From Bacillota bacterium (lineage in GTDB: Bacteria > Bacillota > Clostridia > Lachnospirales > Lachnospiraceae), in NCBI GenBank assembly GCA_023439505.1, contig JAEXNR010000041.1, positions 1 through 61,692 on the forward strand: DNA of 61,692 nucleotides, given 5' to 3'. Below are positions 33,018 to 42,231 of this stretch, piece after piece. Each line of letters starts with the position of its first letter. Within the stretch, counting starts at the first letter, position 1. The notes beneath the pieces were generated by a model. It was not told the DNA's origin and made no database searches. It was given only the letters and a program-made list of their open reading frames with translations. The position numbers and the translations under genes were made by a program.

Positions 33018-35636
33018 ATGACGAAACCAGCACAACCAACTCCTAAAGAACATGTAGACGCTTTAGTTAAAAATGCTCTTGTTGCTTTAGATGAGTTTTT
33101 ATTATTAGACCAGGATACCATTGATAATATCGTTCATGAGATGGCATTAGCAGGATTGGCAAAACAACAGATTCTGGCAAAGATGGCTGTTGAAGAAACC
33201 GGTAGAGGTATTTATGAAGATAAAATTACAAAGAATATTTTTGCAACGGAATATATCTGGCATTCTGTTAAATATCAAAAAACAGTAGGTATTATAGAAG
33301 ATAACGAAGAAGAAGATTATATGATTGTTGCTGAACCTGTAGGTGTAGTAGCAGGTGTTACTCCTGTAACGAATCCAACCTCAACAACCATGTTTAAATG
33401 TATCACTTGTATCAAGACCAGAAATCCTATCATCTTTGGTTTCCATCCAAGTGCTCAAAAATGCTCCATGGAAGCTGCTAAGACTTTACTGGAAGCTGCA
33501 GTAAAGGCAGGTGCTCCGAAGAATTGCATCCAATGGATTGAATATCCTTCCATTGATGCCACCAGAGAATTAATGAATCATCCCCATGTTTCCATGATCC
33601 TGGCCACCGGTGGTTCCGGCATGGTAAAGCAGGCCTATTCTGCCGGAAAACCCGCACTTGGTGTAGGTCCGGGTAACGTACCATGCTTCATTGAGAAAAC
33701 AGCTAATTTAAAACGCGCAGTTAATGACCTAGTTTTATCCAAATCTTTTGATAACGGTATGATTTGTGCATCAGAACAGGCGGCCATTATTGAGGCTCCT
33801 ATATATAAAGATGTTGTCGAATTGATGAAGAAGGCAGGTTGTTATTTTGCAACCAAAGAAGAGATTAAATTATTAGAACCAATCGTTATTAATCCGTCCA
33901 CCGGTAATGTAAATCCTAATATTGTTGGTCAGTCTCCAGCTAATATTGCTGCTATGGCAGGGATTACCATTCCTCGTGAAACCAAAATATTATGTACAGA
34001 AATAGACGGGGTAGGGGTTGAGTATCCTCTGTCTAAAGAGAAACTATCACCGGTACTTGCAATTATTAAAGCTGACAACGTAGAGAAAGGTTTCCAACTT
34101 TGTGAGACCATGATTGACCTTGGCGGCTTAGGACATTCTTCCGTACTTCATTCTACTGATAATGCTGTAATAAATGCATTTTCCTCCAGAATGAAAACCG
34201 GTCGTATCATTGTTAATTCTCCATCCACGCATGGCGCTATCGGTGATTTATATAACACCAATATGCCTTCTCTTACCCTAGGCTGTGGTTCTTATGGCGG
34301 AAATTCAACAACCCATAATGTATCAGCTGTAGATTTGGTAAATTATAAAAGAGTAGCAAAGAGGAGGGTCAATATGCAATGGTTCAAGGTTCCAAGTAAA
34401 ATTTATTTTGAGGCCGGTTCCACTGCTTATCTGGCTAAAATGCCCGGTATATCAAAAGCCTTCATTGTAACCGATCCTTCCATGACACAATTAGGTTATG
34501 TTAATAAAGTTTTATACCAGCTACGGAAACGTCCCGATTACGTACATTGCGAAATATTTGATCAAGTCGAGCCTGATCCAAGCTTAGAGACTATATTAAG
34601 GGGTGTTGAAGAGATGAATAAATTCAAGCCCGATGTGATTATTGCTCTCGGTGGCGGTTCTGCTATTGATGCCGCAAAAGGCATGTGGCTGTTCTTTGAA
34701 CATCCGGAGGCTGACTTTAAGAACATGTCCCTTAAATTCCTTGACATCCGTAAACGTACCTACAAATTTCCGGAACTCGGTAAGAAAGCTCAGTTTGTCG
34801 CAATTCCCACCACCTCCGGTACCGGATCAGAAGTAACTTCCTTTGCTGTTATTTCTGACAAGACGGAAAACAAAAAGTATCCATTGGCTGATTATGAATT
34901 AACTCCGGATGTAGCTATAATTGATCCTGAGTTCGTTATGAGTGTACCAAAGAAGTCTACCGCCTGGACCGGTATGGATGTTTTGACTCATGCTCTTGAA
35001 GCTTATATGTCTATTCTTGCTTCTGATTATACAGATGCATTGGCTATTCATGCAGTAGATATGGTATTAAAATATCTGAAAGCTTCTTACGATCAGGGTG
35101 CAGAAAATCCTGTTGCTCGTGAAAAAATGCATAATGCCTCCACCATTGCTGGTATGGCTTTCACCAATGCATTCCTTGGAATTAATCATTCTCTTGCTCA
35201 TAAGCTGGGCGGAGAATATCACATACCTCATGGATGTGCGAATGCAATTCTTTTACCACATGTCATTCGTTATAATGGTGTAGAGTGCCCGACAAAGTTT
35301 ACATCCTGGCCTAAATACGAAAGTTATATCGTAAGTGATAAAATCTTTGAATTAATGCAAAAGCTAGGTAAGAGCCCGAAAACAAAGGATGAGGCTGTTG
35401 AAATGTTAGCAAAAGAGGTTGAAGAACTGAATCGTCATTTAGGCATACCTGCAACATTAAAAGAATATGGTCTGGAGGAAAAAGATTTCCTTCATAAAGT
35501 ACCGGTTCTTGCAGATCTTGCATTCGGCGATCAGTGTACGACTGCAAATCCAAGACTGCCCTTGGTATCCGAATTGGAAGAACTGTATTTGACAGCTTTC
35601 TATGGAAAAGGAAATATTCCTAAAAAAGTTAAATAA
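33018..35636 (+). CDS. adhE: bifunctional acetaldehyde-CoA / alcohol dehydrogenase
   Basis: An 872-residue AdhE that converts acetyl-CoA to acetaldehyde and ethanol, oxidising two NADH and closing mixed-acid fermentation. The N-terminal aldehyde dehydrogenase domain has its nucleophile C250 in DNGMICASEQA. The C-terminal iron-dependent alcohol dehydrogenase has GGGSAIDAAKGM, GMDVLTHALEAYMS and the metal-binding HSLAHKLGGEYHIPHGCANA. These proteins assemble into spirosomes. AAGGAGG lies seven bases before the ATG. It is monocistronic, ends at a strong terminator (35713-35749), and is oriented against replication, unusual for this arm. Rex control is likely from the two operators. Confidence 0.97.
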   Translation: MTKPAQPTPKEHVDALVKNALVALDEFLLLDQDTIDNIVHEMALAGLAKQQILAKMAVEETGRGIYEDKITKNIFATEYIWHSVKYQKTVGIIEDNEEEDYMIVAEPVGVVAGVTPVTNPTSTTMFKCITCIKTRNPIIFGFHPSAQKCSMEAAKTLLEAAVKAGAPKNCIQWIEYPSIDATRELMNHPHVSMILATGGSGMVKQAYSAGKPALGVGPGNVPCFIEKTANLKRAVNDLVLSKSFDNGMICASEQAAIIEAPIYKDVVELMKKAGCYFATKEEIKLLEPIVINPSTGNVNPNIVGQSPANIAAMAGITIPRETKILCTEIDGVGVEYPLSKEKLSPVLAIIKADNVEKGFQLCETMIDLGGLGHSSVLHSTDNAVINAFSSRMKTGRIIVNSPSTHGAIGDLYNTNMPSLTLGCGSYGGNSTTHNVSAVDLVNYKRVAKRRVNMQWFKVPSKIYFEAGSTAYLAKMPGISKAFIVTDPSMTQLGYVNKVLYQLRKRPDYVHCEIFDQVEPDPSLETILRGVEEMNKFKPDVIIALGGGSAIDAAKGMWLFFEHPEADFKNMSLKFLDIRKRTYKFPELGKKAQFVAIPTTSGTGSEVTSFAVISDKTENKKYPLADYELTPDVAIIDPEFVMSVPKKSTAWTGMDVLTHALEAYMSILASDYTDALAIHAVDMVLKYLKASYDQGAENPVAREKMHNASTIAGMAFTNAFLGINHSLAHKLGGEYHIPHGCANAILLPHVIRYNGVECPTKFTSWPKYESYIVSDKIFELMQKLGKSPKTKDEAVEMLAKEVEELNRHLGIPATLKEYGLEEKDFLHKVPVLADLAFGDQCTTANPRLPLVSELEELYLTAFYGKGNIPKKVK

Positions 35637-35712
35637 TATTCCGATTATTGTTACTATAAACATGCATATTCCCTTCCTTTTTACTTCGCTATCATATAGC
35701 GATTTGAATAAT

Positions 35713-35749
35713 AAAAAGAGCAAGTACAAATCCTGTGCTTGCTCTTTTT
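35713..35749 (+). terminator. rho-independent terminator of adhE
   Basis: Arms AAAAAGAGCAAG (35713-35724) and CTTGCTCTTTTT (35738-35749) pair perfectly around 13 bases; the second arm ends in T5. Because of the A run it could also end transcripts from the minus strand. Confidence 0.9.
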
Positions 35750-35844
35750 GTATCTACAGTTATACTGGATATTCTTTCTTAGTTCGTTTCGCATATCTAT
35801 TTCCTGTATCTTTTCTATCGCTTCTTTTTATTAGTTTGTATAAT

Positions 35845-36357
35845 TCATTCCATATAGTTATTGGTATTTAAAGCCCGAGCCAATGCTACCTTTTCGTCTT
35901 CTGATAATTCAAGGAAGGATTCTCCTTTAATAATTTCTTTTAGATACGTATAGCATCCTTCTCTGCTGCTATGAACAGAATTCAATAATATTCCGTTATT
36001 ATTTTTATCTAGCAGAGCTAATACAAAACTTAATTTTCCTCCCATTTCCTTAAAGGCATCATATTTTACAATACCGATTTTTTGATAAGTTATATTAAGA
36101 TTATCATTAATTTTATCAATTTCTGTATTGATTATTCTTGTATCCTCTTTTAATTTATCGATATCTGAGAATCTGGTAAGTACCTGCTGCTCCAAATTCT
36201 CACCTGAACCTCCAGTCATAAATTTCAAATATTTTGCTTTCAATTTTTTTGTTTTTACTAATTGTACGATTACTATAATCATTAACAAGATCGTAATTGT
36301 GAATAATCCCAGTATTATGTAAGCTATATTTTCATTTATAAAATCGTTCAAGTTCAT
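35845..36357 (-). CDS. DUF4446 family membrane protein
   Basis: A 170-residue protein with one N-terminal transmembrane helix (about 12-34), a short coiled-coil stretch (LEQQVLTRFSDIDKLKEDTRIINTEIDK) and a C-terminal domain beginning IVKYDAFKEMGGKLSFVLALLD. This last segment is the DUF4446 hallmark, found next to parAB in many clostridia. Function is unknown. It is co-directional with parB, 52 bases away, and probably in the same transcription unit. GGAGG precedes the ATG. Confidence 0.88.
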   Translation of the reverse strand: MNLNDFINENIAYIILGLFTITILLMIIVIVQLVKTKKLKAKYLKFMTGGSGENLEQQVLTRFSDIDKLKEDTRIINTEIDKINDNLNITYQKIGIVKYDAFKEMGGKLSFVLALLDKNNNGILLNSVHSSREGCYTYLKEIIKGESFLELSEDEKVALARALNTNNYME

Positions 36358-36409
36358 GATAACTTTTCCTCCAATATTATATATATCAATAAATTATTTT
36401 ATCTGCCTG

Positions 36410-37285
36410 TTAGGATAATGATTCAAACAAATCAACGATACGTTCCAGTTCTTCATCTGAATAATATTCAATTTCAATTTTACCTTTATTGTTACTTTTT
36501 CTTTGAATCATCACTTTAGTACCAATAATATTTCTTATTTTTTCTTCTAAATCGCGATATATGAATTCATTGATCAAAGAAGCTGCAATCTCCTTCTGAG
36601 GTTTTTCCTTTAATAAATGCTTGACCAATTTCTCAGTTTCTCTAACACTTAGTTTTTCATCGAAGATTTTACATGCCGTATTGTATTGTATTTCCTGTTC
36701 TTCCAATGGCAATAACGCTCGAGCATGTCCACTGGAAATCATATCATCAATCAACATATTTTGTACTCTATCATCTAACTTTAGCAAGCGCATAGAATTC
36801 GTTACGGCAGCTCTGCTCTTTGATACTCTCTCAGCGACTTCATCCTGCTTTAATTGAAATTCATGAATTAACCGTTGATATGTGAGTGCCTCTTCAATAG
36901 GATTAAGATCTTCTCGTTGTATGTTTTCAATTAATGCAATTTCAACTACCTCTTGTGGTGTATAATCCTTAATAATTCCAGGGATTTCTTTTAGTCCAGC
37001 TAGCCTTGCTGCTCTCCATCTTCTTTCACCCGCTATTATTTCGTAGTATTTTCCTTTTTTTTGTAATATTAATGGTTGGATAATTCCATATTGTTTAATA
37101 GATTCTGCTAATTCCTGCAGAGAATCTTCATCAAACTTCTTCCGCGGCTGGGAATGATTTGGTTCAATCTCATTAATCGGAATATATGTTTCACGTGAAA
37201 CATCACGATCACTATCTTTATTTTCTATAATTCTTTCAGGAATCATACTATCCAGTCCTTTTCCTAACCCTTTTTTTACTGACAT
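36410..37285 (-). CDS. parB: chromosome partitioning protein ParB (Spo0J)
   Basis: A 291-residue ParB. The N-terminal CTPase domain includes PNHSQPRKKFDEDSLQELAESI and GERRWRAARLAGL (the C-motif for CTP binding). A helix-turn-helix region (QDEVAERVSKSRAAVTNSMRLL) recognises parS, and the C-terminal dimerisation domain follows. It loads SMC and separates origins together with ParA. A perfect parS site lies inside its own coding sequence, where it encodes VSRET. It follows parA by 43 bases. Confidence 0.96.
   Translation of the reverse strand: MSVKKGLGKGLDSMIPERIIENKDSDRDVSRETYIPINEIEPNHSQPRKKFDEDSLQELAESIKQYGIIQPLILQKKGKYYEIIAGERRWRAARLAGLKEIPGIIKDYTPQEVVEIALIENIQREDLNPIEEALTYQRLIHEFQLKQDEVAERVSKSRAAVTNSMRLLKLDDRVQNMLIDDMISSGHARALLPLEEQEIQYNTACKIFDEKLSVRETEKLVKHLLKEKPQKEIAASLINEFIYRDLEEKIRNIIGTKVMIQRKSNNKGKIEIEYYSDEELERIVDLFESLS
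37187..37202. promoter_or_regulatory. parS site 1, inside parB
   Basis: TGTTTCACGTGAAACA, a perfect match to the bacterial parS palindrome. It is read in the parB frame as VSRET. Confidence 0.95.
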
Positions 37286-37328
37286 TTTTAACTCCTTCCT
37301 ATGAGAATATCTAATTAATCAACATATC

Positions 37329-38150
37329 TTATTTTCTTCTTTTTTGCTTTTTCGCTTTTGTATGTTCGTCCTTTGTAAATAAATCAGACTCTTCCTTTTC
37401 AATTACCTCACAAGCAAGCTGACGATATCCATCTGCCCCGGCTGATTTAGAATCATACAAGTTAATCGGTAATCCATGACTTGGTGCTTCTGCTAACCTT
37501 ACATTTCTCGGAATTATTGTCTTATATATATTTTGTTTTAAATTACTTTTTACATTCTCAACAACCTGGAGAGAAAGGTTAGTTCTTGCATCAAACATTG
37601 TAAATACAACACCCTCAAGTTCGAGATAAGGATTTAAACGTTGTTTTACCAAATTGATTGTATGTATTAATTGGGTTAATCCCTCTAAAGCATAGAATTC
37701 ACATTGAATGGGAACCAAAACTGTATCGGCAGTTGTCATTGCATTTACAGTTAAGGTATTTAAGGATGGCGGGCAATCTATAATGACAAAATCGTAATTG
37801 CTTTTTATTAAATCGATATGTTTTTTTAAAATAAATTCTCGCCCATCAATACCAATTAACTCAATTTCAGCGCCTGCTAAGTTTACATTAGAAGGAAGAA
37901 TATCAAGATTTTCAATATCACTTTTAATAATACATTCATGAAAATCACATTCACCAACTAACATTTCATATATTGTATATTTCAATTTATGCTTATCAAT
38001 TCCAAGTCCACTTGATGTATTTCCTTGTGGGTCAATGTCTATGGTAAGAACTTTTTTGTTCTTTTCAGCCAAACATGCAGATAAATTAATTGTTGTTGTA
38101 GTTTTTCCAACTCCGCCTTTTTGATTTGCGATTGCTATTACTCTTGCTAT
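37329..38150 (-). CDS. parA: chromosome partitioning ATPase ParA (Soj), apparently with a non-canonical start codon
   Basis: A 273-residue ParA. Only from 38150 downward does the frame contain the required deviant Walker A NQKGGVGKTTT (residues 9-19), followed by DIDPQGN and IDCPPSLN. The first usual start codon (TTG at 38072) would remove Walker A. The residues that should be MARVIAIAN are coded ATA GCA AGA GTA, and the codons just upstream are ATT and ATC; no ATG, GTG or TTG occurs back to the in-frame stop. AGGTGG lies seven bases before the ATA. Start by ATA, ATC or ATT is therefore implied, or a sequence error. A lysine-rich tail extends the usual length by about 20 residues. Confidence 0.85.
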   Translation of the reverse strand: MARVIAIANQKGGVGKTTTTINLSACLAEKNKKVLTIDIDPQGNTSSGLGIDKHKLKYTIYEMLVGECDFHECIIKSDIENLDILPSNVNLAGAEIELIGIDGREFILKKHIDLIKSNYDFVIIDCPPSLNTLTVNAMTTADTVLVPIQCEFYALEGLTQLIHTINLVKQRLNPYLELEGVVFTMFDARTNLSLQVVENVKSNLKQNIYKTIIPRNVRLAEAPSHGLPINLYDSKSAGADGYRQLACEVIEKEESDLFTKDEHTKAKKQKRRK

Positions 38151-38487
38151 GATAATCCCACCTTTCGTAAAAAGATTATATAAATTACATAAAACTAATT
38201 ATAACATTTTTATATTTTGATATCTATAGTAAATTCAAAATTTTAAGATAAAGTGTCATATTTTTGTTGCTGTTCCTCATCACATTATAGTGAGTAAATA
38301 TGATTTAATATAAAATTCCAAAACAAGTATTTATATTTAATATTTATACCCTTTTTTCTGATCTATAATATAACTCAGGGTAGGAGACTTCTGAGTTTAT
38401 TATCTATATCATATTCTTGATTTTGTGTGGTAAGAGAAAGAAATTCAACAGCATCATATTTTAGCAATTGATAAGTTAACTAAGAAA

Positions 38488-38503
38488 TGTTTCACGTGAA
38501 ACA
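38488..38503. promoter_or_regulatory. parS site 2
   Basis: TGTTTCACGTGAAACA, perfect. It lies about 340 bases upstream of the parA start. Confidence 0.95.
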
Positions 38504-38611
38504 TATTGATTAGATACAATGATCAGAGATTGATTATAATAAATTACTTTCATTATATCTCCACTTACTTATTAACTTACACTTATTGCAATTTTGTATG
38601 CATTACAATAT

Positions 38612-38872
38612 TTTAAGATGCACGCTCTTTCCTCTCATCTATCCGCCACATTTACTCGTACTTCCAGCAACTTTTGGATATCATCTCTTTTAGCGGACTT
38701 ATCCGCATTTCTGAGCCTTATATGTGATTCCTGTCCGTCGGACCAAGAGTTTGCCTACAGCTTCCTTCAGATTTCACCTCACGATGGACCCCATGCTGTT
38801 CAGCTATACACTTCCTTGTTTCCTAGGCGTGTTCATAATTTTCAACCGTTAGTGCACGCTCATGGTGCGCAA
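38612..38872 (-). mobile_element. relic of a group IIC intron (5' part of domain I)
   Basis: Read on the minus strand it starts TTGCGCACCATGAGCG, close to the GTGCGCCC/GTGTGCCC 5' end of group IIC introns. It continues with GTGAGGTGAAATCTGAAGGA, then GGCAAAC, GGACAGGAATCACATAT and AAGTCCGC. These blocks occur in the same order in domain I of group IIC introns such as that of Oceanobacillus iheyensis (from memory). Similarity fades near 38612. No reverse transcriptase and no domain V are nearby, so it cannot splice by itself. It directly follows a terminator-like palindrome, the known insertion preference of this class. Confidence 0.75.
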
Positions 38873-38876
38873 ATTA

Positions 38877-38908
38877 AAAAGGAATGTTTCACGTGAAACA
38901 TTCCTTTT
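38877..38908. terminator. 32-bp perfect palindrome containing parS site 3, likely terminator
   Basis: AAAAGGAA and TTCCTTTT flank TGTTTCACGTGAAACA (38885-38900), giving a 32-bp perfect palindrome. It ends three bases after the stop codon of the DegU-like gene and ends in T4-5 on the minus strand. It has the shape of a terminator and a perfect parS at the same time. Confidence 0.85.
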
Positions 38909-38911
38909 ATA

Positions 38912-39565
38912 CTACAATAAGCTAACCAAATTATTTTTAATAGCATAAACAGCAGCTTGTGTTCGATCTGATACATTAATCTTTTTAAAAATATTTGAGA
39001 CATGGTTTTTTACTGTCTTTTCACTAATTGCAAGATTATATGCGATTTCTTTATTAAACAATCCTTCTGTCAATAATTTCAAAACTTCGATTTCCCGTTT
39101 TGTAAGAATTTCATCTATTGAATTTGATAAAAAATTTCTTTCATGAATTTTTTCCTTTAATAGAGGAGCCAGGTTCGGTTGAATAAAACTTTCACCTCTA
39201 TATATTGTATGGATTGCCTTCTTTAGTACAGCGGATTCAGAATCCTTTAAGACATATCCATCAACACCATACTCCACAGCCCTGTACAAATATTCTATTT
39301 CATTATGAATTGTTAAAATCAATATTTTTATATCAACTTTATTTTCTTTTAAATACTGTAAAACCTGTAATCCATTCATATTAGGCATATTAATATCTAG
39401 TAGTAAAACATCCGTTTGAATTTGATTTAACAATTCTATACATTGCTTACCATCGTTTGCTTCTCCATTTACTAGAATGTCTCCACCTAACTCTAATAAT
39501 TGCTTAATTCCTTCCCGAACCATCAGATGATCATCTACAATCATTACATTAATAGGTTTGTTCAT
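38912..39565 (-). CDS. NarL/DegU family response regulator
   Basis: A 217-residue regulator. Receiver domain: acidic D11/D12, phosphoacceptor D57 (LLLDINMPNM), and K in VLKDSES. The C-terminal LuxR-type helix-turn-helix (about 150-215) contains LTKREIEVLKLLTEG and IAISEKTVKNHVSNIFKKI-like sequence. It resembles DegU of Bacillus in size and domain order. It lies two bases after the kinase gene, so the two form a pair. Targets are unknown. Confidence 0.9.
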   Translation of the reverse strand: MNKPINVMIVDDHLMVREGIKQLLELGGDILVNGEANDGKQCIELLNQIQTDVLLLDINMPNMNGLQVLQYLKENKVDIKILILTIHNEIEYLYRAVEYGVDGYVLKDSESAVLKKAIHTIYRGESFIQPNLAPLLKEKIHERNFLSNSIDEILTKREIEVLKLLTEGLFNKEIAYNLAISEKTVKNHVSNIFKKINVSDRTQAAVYAIKNNLVSLL

Positions 39566-39566
39566 T

Positions 39567-40652
39567 TTAATCCCCCTTGTTCATTGTCAAAGGAACAGAT
39601 ACAGAAACAATTGTTCCCTTTCCTTTTTCAGTAAGTATCTTCATTGTGCCAGAAAGTAATTTAATACGTTCATTCATAATAGATAATCCAAAATTTGATA
39701 ATCTCTCTAAAAAATTATCTTGCTCATCATAATTAAACCCAATACCATTATCCATGATAGAAATCGTAATTTCATAATCTCCATAATTAATATCTATATC
39801 AATCAAGGTTGCCTGTGCATGCTTTATTGTATTCTGACAAGCTTCTTGAATGATTCGAAATAAAACTAAATGAATAACTGGTAAAACTTCTTTTTTATCC
39901 TGATTAAAATGCAAATATGTTTTTATATTATGATTTACCTCTAATTTAGACAAATATCGTTCAACAGTAGCAATTAATCCAAGATCATCTAAGGACATTG
40001 GTTTTAAATTATATATTACATCTCTCATCTCATTAATTGCAGTTTTTATCGTATTAGACATAATTCCGATTTCCATCTTAGCTCTAACAGAATCAATATC
40101 CATAAGTTTAATACACAGTTCTGCTTTATGAACGAGACTTGTTAAATTTTGAACAATAGAGTCGTGTAAATCTCTGGCAATCCTCTGTCTTTCTGATTCC
40201 TGGGCTTCCAAAATTTTTAATCCCATATCATGTAATAATTGATTTGATTCCTCGCACTCATCTTTTTCAATCGCTTTTAAAGATAATTCATTGAGACATT
40301 GTTGTGATTTTTTCAACTTAAAAATCTTCTTTTTTAAATCATCTTTTTTAAATTGATAATCTTGAATTGATTCTTTTAATTTTTTTATTTGTGTTTCGAT
40401 AACATCAGAATTATCTTGTGAATTCTCATGATTAGGGGAAAATAAATTAATGTTATATACTTTTGTACGTTTCTTCTCCATTAATTCATTTTCTTTTTCA
40501 ATTAATTTTTGTGAAAGAATTTTTTCTTCCAAAGATAAGGTATTTAACTGTTCCGTTAATTCATTCGTCATCTCATTTAGAAAGTGGCTGGATACTTTAC
40601 TTTCTTCGAGTAATTCCTTTCTGTTTATTTCAATATTTTTGTTTTCGGACAT
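39567..40652 (-). CDS. DegS-like cytoplasmic sensor histidine kinase
   Basis: A 361-residue kinase without membrane segments. Residues 1-145 are charged coiled coil, the arrangement of the DegS sensor region. The HisKA_3 motif ERQRIARDLHDSIVQNL places the phosphoacceptor at H163. The HATPase domain has RIIQEACQNTIKHA (N-box), DNGIGFNY and GLSIMNERI. It partners the regulator encoded immediately downstream. The coiled coil probably senses a cytoplasmic state or another protein. AAAGGA is upstream of the ATG. Confidence 0.9.
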   Translation of the reverse strand: MSENKNIEINRKELLEESKVSSHFLNEMTNELTEQLNTLSLEEKILSQKLIEKENELMEKKRTKVYNINLFSPNHENSQDNSDVIETQIKKLKESIQDYQFKKDDLKKKIFKLKKSQQCLNELSLKAIEKDECEESNQLLHDMGLKILEAQESERQRIARDLHDSIVQNLTSLVHKAELCIKLMDIDSVRAKMEIGIMSNTIKTAINEMRDVIYNLKPMSLDDLGLIATVERYLSKLEVNHNIKTYLHFNQDKKEVLPVIHLVLFRIIQEACQNTIKHAQATLIDIDINYGDYEITISIMDNGIGFNYDEQDNFLERLSNFGLSIMNERIKLLSGTMKILTEKGKGTIVSVSVPLTMNKGD

Positions 40653-40847
40653 GATCTAGCATCCTTTCTTCTCTAGCACATATTAATATAAAAGTCACAA
40701 CGATGCCGTAAATTTATCTTACATAACAATTAGAGATAAAAAATGTAATATAATTCATTCTCTCTTACGATCTGAAAAGATAATTAATAAGTATATAATA
40801 TAACAAAATTAGGTATTTTGAAAGTCTTTTTTTAATGAATGGTTCTT

Positions 40848-41330
40848 TCAGCGCTTTAAAGCAGTCATTGTTTCCTTTTGACATGGTGGAATTAGATCAT
40901 TTATAGTAAGTTTCATTAATATAGAATCTCCTATTATATCAATTGGTTCTCTATGAAAATTTAATGTTTCAAAGAATTTTACAGAAGCCTTACTTACTAA
41001 GGTGTAAATTTCTTTACCATTAGAAAGTAATGCGCGATTTACCAACATTCTTACTACAAAATCTCCATATTTCTTTCCTCTAAATTGTTTAATAACAGCC
41101 ACATTACTAATCTGAAATTGTTTATCATGAAAAGATAAACTTCCGGTAGCAACGGCAATTAGATCATCTACCCCTTCATATACAACAACATGATTAGATA
41201 ATTCATCCCCTTCATCATATAACAAATTCTCAGAATAGCCCAATTCTTCTACAAATACACTGCGTCTTATATTAAAAACCTCTGATAAGTCATCCCCATA
41301 GGAATATATTTTTCCCTGTACCAATTTCAT
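40848..41330 (-). CDS. GNAT family N-acetyltransferase
   Basis: A 160-residue protein with the GNAT core: VFNIRRSVFVEELGYS at the N-terminus (as in the ElaA/YjcF group), then ISNVAVIKQFRGKKYGDFVVRML carrying the acetyl-CoA loop R-G-K-K-Y-G (the consensus is R/QxxGxG). The end, SVKFFETLNFHRE, is the usual YEKxGF-like segment. Substrate unknown. It stands alone between the DegS-like kinase and rsmG genes. GGAGG lies before the ATG. Confidence 0.82.
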   Translation of the reverse strand: MKLVQGKIYSYGDDLSEVFNIRRSVFVEELGYSENLLYDEGDELSNHVVVYEGVDDLIAVATGSLSFHDKQFQISNVAVIKQFRGKKYGDFVVRMLVNRALLSNGKEIYTLVSKASVKFFETLNFHREPIDIIGDSILMKLTINDLIPPCQKETMTALKR

Positions 41331-41495
41331 ACCTCCATATTAAACATGATCATTCATCTCTTCCATTGAGATCTCATAAACTTCATATAAATTAAAAGAC
41401 GAATGTTCTCATATGATTAGACTGAATAAAAAAACCCTTCATTTCTTTAAATTAGCATATTTATCAAACATATATTCATCCAAGAAGCTCATAGA

Positions 41496-42224
41496 TTATA
41501 ATGGCTCTTTGGTCGGCTTTCCGGCACCTCTTGGATACTTTGCAGAAATATGTTTCGTCTTCTTGATTAAAATTAGCGATCGTTCTATTTGGGTATCAGG
41601 AAGCATAAATTTATTCTTTGATTCTATTTCAGCACCAAGTATAGTTAAAGCATTTTCAGCAGATGCAATTTCCTCCTCAATACTGCCTGATTTGTATGGT
41701 ACAAAATAACCGTTCTTCCTTACAAAAGGCAAACAATACTCAGAGAGAGAAGATAATTTTGCTACTGCTCTTGATACACAAATATCAAAGCACCCTCTAT
41801 AATTCTTATCTCTTCCATATTCCTCTGCTCTTCCATGAATTGCAGTTATATTATTTAATTTCAATGTATGGATCACTTCACATAGGAAATTTACTCTTTT
41901 ATTCAGGGAATCAAGTAAAACAATTTTTGTATCAGGAAAAACTATTTTTAATGGCAGACCAGGAAACCCGGCACCCGTTCCTACATCAATCACGTATTCT
42001 TCTTGTAAAGAAATCACTCTTGTAATGGATATACTGTCAATAAAGTGTTTTTCGATTACCTCATTAATTTCTGTTATAGCAGTAAGATTCATTACTTTAT
42101 TCCATTGAATTAATAATTCGTAATAATCCATAAATTGATTAATTTGCAGATCAGTTAAATTGATACCATATGTTTTCATTCCGTTTACTAATCTATTGAT
42201 ACTTGAATCTTTATATGAATCCAT
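41496..42224 (-). CDS. rsmG: 16S rRNA (guanine-527-N7)-methyltransferase
   Basis: A 242-residue GidB-family methyltransferase. The SAM site is VIDVGTGAGFPGLPLKI, followed by LLDSLNKRVNFL and the FDICVSRAVAKLSSL motif. It makes m7G527 in the 530 loop of 16S rRNA; loss gives low-level streptomycin resistance in several species. It is directly behind mnmG (seven bases), as usual near oriC. The binding site is weak, and another Met lies 15 codons in. Confidence 0.95.
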   Translation of the reverse strand: MDSYKDSSINRLVNGMKTYGINLTDLQINQFMDYYELLIQWNKVMNLTAITEINEVIEKHFIDSISITRVISLQEEYVIDVGTGAGFPGLPLKIVFPDTKIVLLDSLNKRVNFLCEVIHTLKLNNITAIHGRAEEYGRDKNYRGCFDICVSRAVAKLSSLSEYCLPFVRKNGYFVPYKSGSIEEEIASAENALTILGAEIESKNKFMLPDTQIERSLILIKKTKHISAKYPRGAGKPTKEPL

Positions 42225-42231
42225 AAATTTC

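Larger units (their letters stand above)
38151..38911. other. 761-bp gap between parA and the DegU-like gene
   Basis: The gap contains the parA promoter area (TGTTATAAT on the minus strand near 38200), one parS site, about 260 bases of a decayed group IIC intron and a palindrome with another parS. I see no protein gene. An open frame on the plus strand (38594-38896) is the antisense of the intron relic. Confidence 0.7.

Noticed and set aside
38151..38611. Rest of a group II intron (domains II-VI or reverse transcriptase)
   Set aside because: I looked for a domain V hairpin and a reverse transcriptase frame and saw neither.
38594..38896. 100-codon plus-strand open frame near parA
   Set aside because: It is the antisense of the group IIC intron relic; similar spurious proteins arise from such introns elsewhere.
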